Shown here: piece after piece, positions 48,392-59,268 of the stretch
Layout of the letters: each line of letters begins with the position of its first letter
Numbering within the stretch: the first letter of the stretch is position 1
Assembly: GCA_034336665.1 (NCBI GenBank)
Contig: JAPFBE010000003.1
Span: forward strand, 35,748,360-35,812,359
Length of the DNA: 64,000 bases
From: Luscinia megarhynchos
Lineage: Eukaryota > Chordata > Aves > Passeriformes > Turdidae
Direction of reading: 5' to 3'
The notes under the pieces: model-generated
Databases searched by the model: none
Told to the model about the DNA's origin: nothing
What the model saw: the letters and a program-made list of their open reading frames with translations, nothing else
Program-made: the position numbers and the translations under genes

Positions 48392-50545
48392 TCCCCAAGC
48401 CCTTCTCCTTAATGATATTCTGTTTCATTTAACCTAGCTGGAAAAGATTTATCTGAAACCTGTATTGATGTCAGGGAAATTAGGCTTGTGCCAGTTAACT
48501 CAAGAGGCTGTTGTACACTGGTTTACCTCAGACAAAGCATTCTAAAACCTCCACATCATGAAAAGGCCAAAGGCCATGCCACTCTTTTGTATGGCCTTCC
48601 ATCAAACTGTGTTTATGGACACCCAAAAGCTGAGCTCCTGGAGAACACAGAAGGGGTCCGAGCACTGTGTGCTGCCTGTCAGTGCAATGAGAGACATATC
48701 AAACATCTGCTTCCTTTCATTTATTGATACTGATAGGTGTATTTTAAATAATTTCGTACTCAGAAAAAGTGATGAATAGCTTAAGAAGTGCCATGTGCAC
48801 ACAATAGAAGTACCATGCTCAGGTAGCCATGCAAATAGCTGTACAGGAAGCACCTTAATCTTCCTTACTAATGCCTGAAAGGATGGTGGCCATCACATAA
48901 GGTATAATTGCCTTTCTCTAATATAAGTGAGTACTATAATTATCTTAATATAAAGGATCCAGAAATATCTTAAATCTGTCTGATTAATAAACAAACAAGC
49001 TCAGCATAGTGGCCAGACAAGAGGTCAGATCCTGTTGCCCTGAGGTTAATTGGAGTTTTTCTACTGAATTAAATTAGGTAAGTGTTCAGAAGAAAATGCT
49101 TGAACTTCCCTGAATGGCTTCCTTTCAGTGAAGGGAAGGCAAACTTAAGCAAGCTTTGGTTACATATTATGTCCAAGGCACAATTTTTTCTTGCAGCTTT
49201 AATCCGTAAACCAAACCTCACTCTTTTGCTTTTCTTATCATCATAACCATTCTTATCTACTATCTATCAGTAATATACTTTAATCAGCCCGTACTGGAAA
49301 GAAACTAGACTCTTGTTCTTATTTTGGCGTGTGCAGACAGAGGGCAAAAAATGGCATCACACAACCTCTGCCTTGCAAACTGTAGTCAAAAGACTCATTA
49401 TTTTTATGGAGAAATTTCCTCCTGCTGATTATCTGTGACTTTCTCTACATCATTTAGAAAGTAACAATCTGGCTTTGTTAAAAACTTCATCATTCTTTAG
49501 TAGGACAGATAGGAAAAACAAGTGTTAGGAATTAATACCAATGTTAATCAAACTTAATTCTGTTGTCCATCTAGTGTAATAGCTACTCTACCCTTTGCCA
49601 ATTTGAATTTCATCCTAGTGATATGTATGTTTACCTATCCAAGATGAAATTCACAGTACTGGATAGAGTTCTGGGTCATACTAGAACTGTTAGCTTTTAA
49701 AACCTTGCTATAAATTTGAATGCATTTTTTTTTGGTGTGTGCATGTGTGTGTTCAGGAAAAGAAGAAAGGAAGAAAAAGAGGATTTCAAGAAGGCAGAAA
49801 CAAGCAAAACAATAATACTGTCTTAAAAATAGTTCTCCTAAACACATATTTAACCATGTCAATAAAAATGATTTAAACTCTAAAAATGAGGCCAATGAAG
49901 AACTGCAGGTGCTTAACGCTTCAAAACCTTGATCTTGAATATAGAAACCTAACATCTAGCAATCAAACCTGAAAATATTTTTAAGCTCTGTTCATTCCCA
50001 CAGAGGTTGTTTCTTCATCATATTACCCTTCATTCCATTCTTATATGTTTATGTATAACAAAGAAAAGGAGCTCAAAAGCTTAAGCAAGAAAAGGAAATT
50101 TGGTTAGAAATTGAAACATAAAATGTCAGCATTAACATAAGTTTTTGTTATTGATTATATAAAGCTGTACCTTGAATGTAAATATTTGGGGGATTTTTTG
50201 CATTGTTGCTGGTTTTAATATGTATTTTCTGGAAAACGTTCTCATTTCCTACCAAAATTAATGCAAGGTACAGATAAAAGATTGTTTAGTTTAGAGGGCA
50301 TCTACCCTAGGAAAATCCAGTTGTGTTTTCTCTTAATATTTTTTTTTGTTTACTTTTTCTTTTAACTAGTCTTTTACTTACTAGTAAGTATGTCTCAAAA
50401 GGCTGAGACAGTGCAGTTAACATCAAAATATTGAGATGCTCACTCAAATATTGTTTGATTTGCTCTCTCATAGGCTCTCACCAACGGGAGGTTTCCCTCT
50501 TTCCTCTCACTTCAGAGCTGACAACTTATTAGAAACAGATTTTTC
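48392..50545. other. Unannotated sequence, about 2.2 kb
   Basis: Three mutually overlapping frames at 48488-48853 on both strands lack any domain. A short TG-rich run lies at about 49732-49751. Confidence 0.5.
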
Positions 50546-50620
50546 ATGGAAACATGGCAGCTTTAATGGAAACATAGCAGCTTTAATAGAAACAAACAAA
50601 CAAACAAACAAAAGCTGCCA
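50546..50620. repeat. 20-bp minisatellite, (CAAA)n and inverted arm
   Basis: Two tandem copies of a 20-bp unit, ATGGAAACATGGCAGCTTTA (50546-50565) and the same with one change (50566-50585), plus a partial third copy. They run into (CAAA)n. The next ten bases, AAAGCTGCCA (50611-50620), are the exact reverse complement of TGGCAGCTTT (50555-50564) in copy one. Confidence 0.9.
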
Positions 50621-52295
50621 TTAAGAAATCTTTTGACAAGGTGGTAGCACTTTCTGTCAAGTTACATCTTGGAAGTAACACCCATTTCCTCTTTAAGTAG
50701 AGTAGAATTAAAGGCACTTTTCCCCTCCCCCTTTTGAAATAGATGGTCCAGGTCCATTCTGTTTTCTAATTTACAGAGTTAAGACTTGACTCTAAGTAAC
50801 ACAAACACCAGAGTCTTAGGGGATTAGAGTGTTTTCTTTTAATTATTTTCATATATGATAAATAAACCAAAAAAAGAAATCAAATTGATGGGTCTTGAGT
50901 TCATCAAAACATTAAAGAGAAAATAAACAAACACACTTCCACTGTTGCCAAGTTAGAGTTTTCCTGGGAAAGGAAATCCATTTCCTTATCAGCCCAAATC
51001 TAGAGTTTTCTGCTCCAAACTGAATAAAGCCACATACCAGCTACTGCTTATATGTTTTCAGTAATTTATAAGCTCCTAGAAGATTGGGAATAATTCATTA
51101 TAGCAGACATAGGAAAGCATAAAGTGCCACTCTACTTGATCATAGATTTTAAATAATTCTCTTCCCTAAGTCTTCTGCCTACACTTCATTTGAGGGAAAA
51201 GCTAAAGAGGAAAAAAAGGAAAGTGATAAGAATAATTCAAGGGAACCAGTAGCTATACATATCCACAGTTATGTAACTTTATGTGTGTATATTTCATAGG
51301 TATTATATTTAATATTTCATAATAAGTGTATACACTTCACTCTTTAGGGCCTGGGAAAATCAGTTAGAAAGAAAAAATGGAAAGCCTGTATTCATTCCAG
51401 AACTGTAGTGAGACATTTTGGGCACTTTGACTGCTGGCTTGATGTCTTTCCCCCTTCTCTTCCATGAATCTCTCTCTCTCCCCTCACACACCCTGGAAAC
51501 TTGCACGTAGTGCTGAAACCACCTGCAGCCTCTTGGGCCAGAGGGCTCCAGTACTTGTACAATTATTTGTCAGTGTTTTACCTCTGTGTGGGACTCTTCT
51601 GCTGAAGAATTCATGAAGGAGAGAGGTGGAGCCCTTGGTTGGGGAGAATTCTGTGTGAAAAGGGAGAAAAGAAAATGACAAGAGTTATTAAGTCCCTGGA
51701 GATCCAAAGGAAGGAAATACAATGTTTCTCATGCTATGAGCAGTTCTTTGTATTTTTCAGTCAGGAGTTGTGCCACTGGCAAAATAATTAAAGGAAGGAG
51801 TTCCCTTGCAGTCGAGTTTTTTTGCTTCTTAGCTAAGCAGAACCAAGAGTACCACAGATCCCATATAAGATGTGACTTAGAAAGTAAAAGAGAAAGGAAG
51901 GAAAGTTTCCCTAGCTATGAATATACTTCCAGTGCTCTATTCACAGCATGAAAAAGAGGGCTAATAAGATAACAAAGTGTGTGGTGAAGTGCAGCAAGCT
52001 TGAACTACTGCATGCAATGTGTGAGTGGAGACAGCCATTAATAACTCTTGAGAGCTGCAACCCAAATATTATTAATACACTTCTCCTAATTGCCATTCAA
52101 GGGAGACGACACCTTCAGGGAAGTCCAGCTTCACTCTGCGATCCTGAAGAGCCTGAATCTTGGGAGTAGGTATTTAGGCAGGAAGAGAGCAAGGAATCTT
52201 ATATTCCAAACGGAAGTAGAGGAGCCCAAAGCATATTTTTTCCTTTAAGTTGTACAAAGAACTACATGAGATCCGTGTTGTTAGGTTTAACCGTG
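50621..52295. other. Unannotated sequence, about 1.7 kb
   Basis: No gene or transposon recognised. A short CT-rich run is near 51470-51486. Confidence 0.5.
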
Positions 52296-52309
52296 TCACT
52301 AGATGGCCA
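52296..52309 (+). promoter_or_regulatory. Near-consensus CTCF core motif
   Basis: TCACTAGATGGCCA agrees with the CTCF core (CCACTAGATGGCA type) except for the first base. A motif alone does not show binding. Confidence 0.3.
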
Positions 52310-52989
52310 TTAGAGAGCAGTGATCTAATTTTGAGTGGTGAAATTAGAGGAAAATCTCCTTCCTGATCCCCATCCCTTTGATACAGTACAAATAGCTGTT
52401 ATTTCTCTGGTCACTACATCTTCACACTCCTGCGCTTCCCAAAGCTCATTAAATCTACCTGTGCTTCTGCTTGCCCTGCCCACCTCTCACAGAGCTGTTA
52501 CTGTCCTTAGACCACCCAAGCTGCCCCAGAGCTGACACATTTGCAGCATTCGCTTAAAAGGGTAGGGATTCCTTGCTTAATTGGTTGATCAGCTGATAGA
52601 CAGCTCAGTTTGGCAAATAATTTCCAAGGATTTATCTGATACAAAGGGGCAGCTCAACTTTCGGCTCCAAAGACATCAGGCATCAGCCCCTTCACAGGCT
52701 GACTGACAGGTCTAGTGTTAATCTAAGTCTCTTGTCTAATGAAAAGTTTCTATATTTGGAAGAAAGATGGGAGAGCCAATCATCCCTTTCTGTAGCATTC
52801 CTTCTGTTCTGGAGAGACACCACTCCTCTGTCTGGTGTTATGCCCATCCACAGCATGGAAAGTAGGAGTTTGGTTTGTGTCCCAGCAAAAATTCCGTGAC
52901 TCCTTTTATCCATGACATTTTTTTCATCCACTTTCATATTCTCAAATATGTGGCAAAGGGGAATGTTCCTGCTTTATTTCAAGAAACCA
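52310..52989. other. Unannotated sequence
   Basis: Nothing recognised. The minus-strand frame at 52692-52937 has no domain. Confidence 0.5.
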
Positions 52990-53015
52990 CCCCCCCCCAA
53001 AAAAAAAAAAAAAAA
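52990..53015. repeat. C9 followed by A17
   Basis: Two adjacent homopolymer runs. Sequence on the left is not a recognised SINE or retrogene. Confidence 0.95.
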
Positions 53016-53273
53016 GTACAAAAGTGTAATTACGAATGATGTAACTATTGTGCGTCTGTTCCCTTTTGATCTCATCTGACAGTGAGAAGCACAAGCCGCC
53101 CTTGCTGGGAAAGACTGGATGCTGAGGAGATCTGCACTCCTTCAGATCACTCCTCCCAGCTGCAGAAATACATGAGCAGTAGCTGCTCACTTCAAAGAAG
53201 CATTGTGGAGACAAGGGCCTTTATTCAGTCTGCTCTGCAAGTCTCTAGCAGCTTGTACTAGATGAGAGATAGT

Positions 53274-53297
53274 GTAGACATGCACGTAGACATGCAG
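53274..53297. repeat. 12-bp tandem duplication
   Basis: GTAGACATGCAC is followed directly by GTAGACATGCAG. Confidence 0.85.
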
Positions 53298-54608
53298 CAG
53301 CTCCGTGTGACTCATCGCTAACACCTTGGGAAAACATTTTGAAAGCAGCATTGAATCTGCTGTCAATCATAATCTACACGAGCACTAACCAGGAAAATGA
53401 AAATTGCAAGATTGGTCATTTGGTCTTTTTCCATTCAGAGTGTTACTACAGTAAAGTAGTCTGAATTTAGGTATGGTCTTATTAGCTTAAATTACCTTAA
53501 TATTAAGTAAAGATGAGACAAAAACCTCTCTACACTAGATAATTTATTTTCTGTACACATTATTGATCTGTTGTATGTAGAAGAGTAAGCAAATAGTTTA
53601 GCACTTCAACCATTGAAAAAAAGCAAAACCAAGAGACTCCTCAACCTTAGTTGTATTGTACATTACCATTCAAATTTTAAACATATTATAAATTTATGTT
53701 TTCAATTAATGCTTAGAACAATGAAGTGCATATGTAGAATTCATGATATGCAAAATTATATAGACTCTTTTGGTTCACTGTGTTACAGAGTAATTTGGAT
53801 CTATAACTACACTGATATAACATTTGGTGTTTTATTACACTTCTGTGCTAATATTTAGAATTAAAGGTGTATAAAAATATAATGAGATAAACATCATAAT
53901 TGCAAATAACTTGCAAAGTCCAACATTAATTTACTTTAACCTTTTAAACTTCTATTTGGATTTCAGTAAAATTTCTTACAATAAAAAAATATCAGACTGG
54001 ATAATCTGCAAAGTAGGTAGTGTGATTATTTAAAACTATTATAATATGCCACATTTAGAATGTTTTTCAGTTTTGAAAGCTAGTACCTACCTTATTCTCA
54101 GACACATACACAGTTACACAGAAGTGGAAAAACCTGGAAATTCTTTATCCTTTCTTTCTTCCATCTTTATTTTTTTTTAAAATGAAGTATTAAAATACAT
54201 ATTTAAAAATTACACTTCTTTTGAATGGATATGGACCGATTATTATCATTTTACTTAGACAATCAATTGTGATTATAAGTAACACTTTCCAACTTGCTTC
54301 CCAAACTTTGTCAGCACATCTGGAAAGATGACATGGAGTCAGATTCATACCCTCATAACTGAAGAAGGCAAACATCTAAATATGGATTAATCAGAAATTT
54401 TGTATCAGTAGACAAAAGTATATACCTAATGAAGGGGGTTCAGATGACCTGCATTAGAGGCTTTTCTCGAGATAAAGCCTTGCCTGGAGCTGCATATCTA
54501 CAGGTATTGTCTGTAGGGAGAAAAGATTTGTGTAAGGTTCATAACCTTAAGTTTATACATTTGATCTCTACTGATACGCCAGTTGTATCTTTTCCAGAAA
54601 AAGTTGGT
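53298..54608. other. Unannotated sequence, about 1.3 kb
   Basis: Very AT-rich. The 81-codon frame at 53613-53858 shows no domain. Confidence 0.55.
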
Positions 54609-54658
54609 TTTTTTGGTTTTTTTTTTTTTTTTTTTTTTTTTTGGTTTTTTTTTGGCGG
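54609..54658. repeat. Poly(T) tract
   Basis: T7, then T25 (54618-54642), then T9, separated by GG. Frames on either strand across it are artefacts. Confidence 0.95.
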
Positions 54659-57480
54659 TTTTTATTTCTTTTAATGTAGTTTTTATGAACTGGGATCCCA
54701 CATGAAATTTTCACAACCTTATTTTGAAGTTCCATAAGAATATAAGATTCTTGAATCTTTATTTTTCAGAGACAAGCCATTGGGGCATGAAATTCACAAT
54801 TCAGAAACATTCGTTCAAAAGAAATTCAGAAACTTAGAAACAGGCCAGCATGGTTGCAGCTGTGCTGTAAAATTACTTCCTCTACCCCACATTCTTTGGA
54901 AGATTTCAATGGGTTTCTGGCATTAATCATTCTTTACCTGTTCATTTATAATTTGCTGAAGGTGACTGGCAGGTACCAGGAACAATGCCAGAACAAGGCT
55001 GATGTGGATGTTGACATTTTTTAATGAAACTTGTTCTTATGTTGGTATCTGCTTAACTGCTTAATTGATATTGTATTGAATATCTGCTGATTTTCATAGG
55101 TATTCATTGTTGAGAGAAAAGCACATCAGAAAGCGTGGTGGAGAAAGATAAGAAAAAAAACAAAAACTGTAGCCATGAATAAATGGTCACCAAATGTTTC
55201 TGAATCCAACAAATGCTGCTGAGAACCTGTGGCACATTTCCATTTCCAAAACACACGCCAAAGAAATGCATGCAGAGGTATTGGCAGAACTGAGGCTTTG
55301 TTATGGCTGCTCTTCTCAGCTGAATTTAGCACAGATCTGTTTCTGTAAAACTTCTGGGAGGAAAACAATATATTTCTAAGTGAGTCAGTAAAAGATGCAC
55401 CTTGCATTACTGACATGGAATGAAAATGGTGAGTGAAAAAGCAGAGGTATTATTTCACCCTTTTCAGATGATGTTTTTAGTGGTTTTTTTCTTTATTTAA
55501 CAACCATAATTTAATAATACTTAACCATTGAGATCAGTTTTTCTGATTTTAGATTTGAGGAATTTAAAACCAGTTTCCAAATCAGTTTGTCATACCTAGA
55601 AAATTTTCAAAAGCTGAGGAATGGGAGAAGTTTGGCAGGATAAAATCACTTTCAGTTTTTCTAAGTCTAACAGAATGTCTCTAAGCATTATCTAATTTAA
55701 AAATTTAGTTCCTTTTCTGAGTAGAGGTGCCTATTGAAGGTGAGATAAAGAGATGTGCATTTCAACTAAGAGAAGAAAGGTAATATGATGATTATATATG
55801 GCCAGCTGAGGAAAATGTCTTTCTTTGCATGTGATTTGGTTCAATTGTGCAAAGTACTCCCCTGGTAGTTTCTTTAGTCTATGAATCTGTAGTGTCATCT
55901 GTGGAGACTGCTTTTTGTCAGTCATTCTCTGATAAAAGGAAGTCTTATATTGTTGAATAACAGTTTTAGACTCATTATCTTACATAATAATAATAATGAT
56001 ATATATAATTTGTTGAGGAATATTCTCCTTTGTTTATTTCCCCACGGAATTGACCACAGAAACCTTCTATGGAACCCAATATGTAATTAGATTCAGTCTT
56101 AACAGACAAACATCCTCAAATTCTCTGAACAGCAGTAGCAGCCATACTGATACTGAAATTAAAATCCAGATGATTTTTATTTTATATATGTGAATTGGTA
56201 AGTTTGTTCTCAAGTAAGAATTTAGCTCTAGTGATGGTGCTTCCATCTAGTAGGTATGTGAATTCTGTCAAATATTTCTTGTTCTTCATTCATTGGGCAT
56301 ATTTTGCCACATTTTTAAAATCTCCATTATTCCTTCCTAATCTTTCAGTATTTAATATCAAAGCTCATAAACTATAAGTTTTGTTCAGCTGCTTCTCCCA
56401 CAGTTGTATTACTGTTTTCCAATTAAATTTCTTTATTGCTTATACTTATATAACAAACAATTCCTTTAAAAATTCTTAACTAGTAGATTCTTAATTTGCT
56501 AGTATGAGATTTGCATATTCTAGTGTAAAAATGAAATTTCACTGATGATGCTTATGTTACTTTTCCTTATTTTAGCATACAAATACTGTTCTCATTGACA
56601 GTAACAGAAGGTTCCTTGTTCCTGGAATCATTTATCATACTACATTAATCCATAATGTTTTGTTTAAAAAAAAATCAAGGTTTTTTCCCATTACATTGCT
56701 GTCCTCTACATATAAGAAAGCTGAAAGCTTAATGTAAATTAACAGTGGCAAATACAGACGTCTGTACCTGTGGTGTGTGCTTTCCTAAAGAGGAGTCATC
56801 CTGGGTTTGCTGCCATGTAGAGGTGGGATAAAGTTCAAGAACAATTTCTTCAGTTGTTGAAAATGTTTCTCTGAAACAATACTTTTTTTTCCCTAGAAGT
56901 CCCACTAGAGTACAAAGATATAAATAAATAATTTCCTTCAACAGTTTTTATGTGGTTTTGTTTGGTTTTTTTTCCCTTTACTAGTTTATTTAGTGGGTTG
57001 CTCCCTTATATCAAAGGAAACTCCTTTATAATAAGAAAACTTGTGAAACATGAACCAAAAGGACATGATATGTTAGTGACTGAAGCAAACCTTGTCTATT
57101 CACTCATTTATGAGCAGCTCAGACTTTGTGATGCAAAGTACATTAGAGAAGGAGGTTATGAAAAATCAATTTCTTCAGCTGTTTTTGTAACAGTGTTTGA
57201 AAAGTTGATGTGCAAATTTTACTGCAGTGATTTTTTTTTCTCAGTGATTTCTTTTTACAATAGCTTTGCAGTCAGATCCCAAGCACAATTTAAGGCTTAA
57301 GTGGGCACAACTTCCCACATATATATCAGCATCTTTCAGCTAGTTCACTTATAAGCATTAAAGAAAATAAGCAGAAAACATAATTTTATGCCATCATCCT
57401 GATGCTCTCTACTTCACATCATGTAGCATAAAAATTGGTTATCATTAATTTTTAAAAGTACATTTTAAAAGAGAGATGAG
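54659..57480. other. Unannotated sequence, about 2.8 kb
   Basis: A short (AAT)n/(AT)n run lies near 55986-56009. The plus-strand frame at 56950-57300 (116 codons) is unusually long for this AT-content but matches no family I know, and I see no convincing exon boundaries around it. Confidence 0.5.
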
Positions 57481-57483
57481 GCT

Positions 57484-57566
57484 CAGGGAGTAGCTCACCA
57501 GGGTTTATTACTATGCTTTCCTAAGACTCTGCTTCAGCAGTTAGTTCAAATCCTCCAGCCTCTGTT
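57484..57566 (+). repeat. Degenerate tRNA-like sequence or SINE head
   Basis: TAGCTCACCAGG (57491-57502) resembles the tRNA D-arm / A box (TAGCTCAGNNGG). GTTCAAATCC (57544-57553) is an almost perfect B box. Their spacing, 53 bases between equivalent positions, would fit a tRNA with a long variable arm. The acceptor and T stems do not pair properly, so it is not a functional tRNA. It may be the head of an old tRNA-derived SINE or a tRNA pseudogene. No SINE body was identified downstream. Confidence 0.4.
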
Positions 57567-58359
57567 GCTGCACTGATGCAACCATAATCAACATAGAAGA
57601 CACCTTCCATGCTACTATTTATTAGATTCTTCACACTAAAGATTATATTTGGGAATTATTTTTTCACATAATAGTCTATATTCATATTATGGGCTCTGTT
57701 GAAGTGTTTCACACACAGGTGAAATAGTGATTTGAGAGAAATGTGAGCAGCAATCTATTTTTTCTTTATGCATTAAATTCACTGAACATTTACTGCTGTA
57801 TTATTTCTACTTTGCATAAATATTTTTGGGAAAAAAATCAAATAAAAATTTGCATGTGTAAATTGGAAAAACATGCGTAACTCCAACATACAACTTACCT
57901 CTGAGCATAAGAAATATTTATAAAAGAGAAGTGAGCATTTTGAAGAACCATCTATCTCCTTCAAGATTGAGCTATAATTTTTCTGTCTTACAGAATGGAA
58001 AAGTTCTGGTTGTTGTTATCTGTATGTTCCAAAGGGTGGATGCATAAACAATTGTTTATTTTTTAGAGTTTAGAAAGTTTCATTTAACAACCCTTAAATA
58101 GTGAAATAACTAGTTACTGAATGTCTGTGTATCCATGTATTTATTGTAAGCAAAGTAACTCTGAAGAAGGTAGAGGTAAAAATGATAAACCACTATGTTA
58201 ACATATGTCATTGCTTAATGTATGTTCCATTTCTCTAAAATGGGCTAAAGTACAATTTTAAGCTTAGGATGGACCTTTATTGCATTCTTGACACTTTATC
58301 TATGGTGTCTTAGATGTGAAATAACTTTTAAAACAGGAAGAACCAAGAAAAAAAAGAGG
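57567..58359. other. Unannotated sequence
   Basis: Nothing recognised between the tRNA-like remnant and the CR1 copy. Confidence 0.5.
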
Positions 58360-58671
58360 GTGTAGCTAGGTGGGTGTTGGTTCCTTCTCCCAGGCAACAA
58401 GTGACAGCAAAGGAGGAAATGCCATCAAGTTGCTCTAGGGAAGGTTTAGATTGGATATTAGGAAAAATTTCTTCATTGCAGGGGTTGTCAGGCATTTGAA
58501 AAAAACTGGCAAGGGAAGTGGTTGAGCCATTGTCCCTGGAGCTATTTAAAAGACATATATATATGTAGCACCTGGAGAAATTATTTAGTGGTGGAGTTGG
58601 GAGTTCTCAGTTAATGGTTGGACTTGGTGATCTTAAAGCTCTTTTCCAGCCTAAAAGATTTTATGATTCAG
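58360..58671 (+). mobile_element. CR1 LINE 3' end, plus strand
   Basis: 'AGGTGGGTGTTGGTTCCTTC' is followed by 'TCCCAGGCAACAAGTGACAG', 'GAGGAAATGCCATCAAGTTG' and 'GGAAGGTTTAGATTGGATAT'. Then come 'TAGGAAAAATTTCTTCATTG', 'GGGAAGTGGTTGAGCCATTG', 'TCCCTGGAGCTATTTAAAAG', 'AATGGTTGGACTTGGTGATC' and 'TTAAAGCTCTTTTCCAGCCT', ending in 'AAAGATTTTATGATTCAG'. It is 5'-truncated, and an ATATATATAT expansion sits at about 58555-58564 where the consensus has GTGTAGATG. Confidence 0.95.
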
Positions 58672-59248
58672 CAAAATTTTGTAATACTTAATGAAGTTTT
58701 GTATCAGAAAGATATTATCAACTATCACCTCTTGGTAAAAAAATTAAATTATGAAAATATTTGCTTAGCACACGTCTGATCAACGCTGTGCAAAGTTACA
58801 ATCTGAGATGGACTCTTAGTCTAAACAGAAAAGATTCATATCTGTTTCAAATGTAGATATATACATCTAAGAGTATTGGAAGGATAAGGGTAACATTAAG
58901 TTAAAGATTAGTTTTTGTATGGATCAAACATTTAAAAACAAATTACTAAAACATGTCAGTATTATCTATATGTGCAGCTTTTTTTTTCTCTAGGTTTCTC
59001 TTCAAAGATAGTTAATCAAGATAAATGTATATAAACAGGAAATTTCTTTCTTAAATTTTTCTTTACACCTGAACTATTTATAATACAGAACATAATTCCC
59101 TGCTTGTGATGTAACATCTGTGGCTGTGATAAAAAAAAAATTCTCTTAGAAACTTCATAAATTAACAAAGGGAAGGAAACCATTAATCACAGGTGCAAAA
59201 GACCAACCCTTGACATATTCTGAGTGTATACATATACCCATTAAACCC
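58672..59248. other. Unannotated sequence
   Basis: No gene or repeat recognised. Confidence 0.5.
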
Positions 59249-59268
59249 ATTTTGTTTATAAACAAAAT
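59249..59268. repeat. 20-bp perfect palindrome containing forkhead-like sites
   Basis: The 20 bases are exactly self-complementary. The centre TGTTTATAAACA consists of two overlapping inverted TGTTTAT/ATAAACA words of forkhead-factor type. Confidence 0.8.

Noticed and set aside
56950..57300. 116-codon plus-strand open frame in AT-rich sequence
   Set aside because: It is longer than expected in this composition, but no family is recognised and no convincing splice sites or promoter are visible. Chance cannot be excluded without homology or RNA data.
57484..57566. Functional tRNA gene
   Set aside because: A and B box words are present, but acceptor and T stems do not pair. It was kept only as a tRNA-like remnant.
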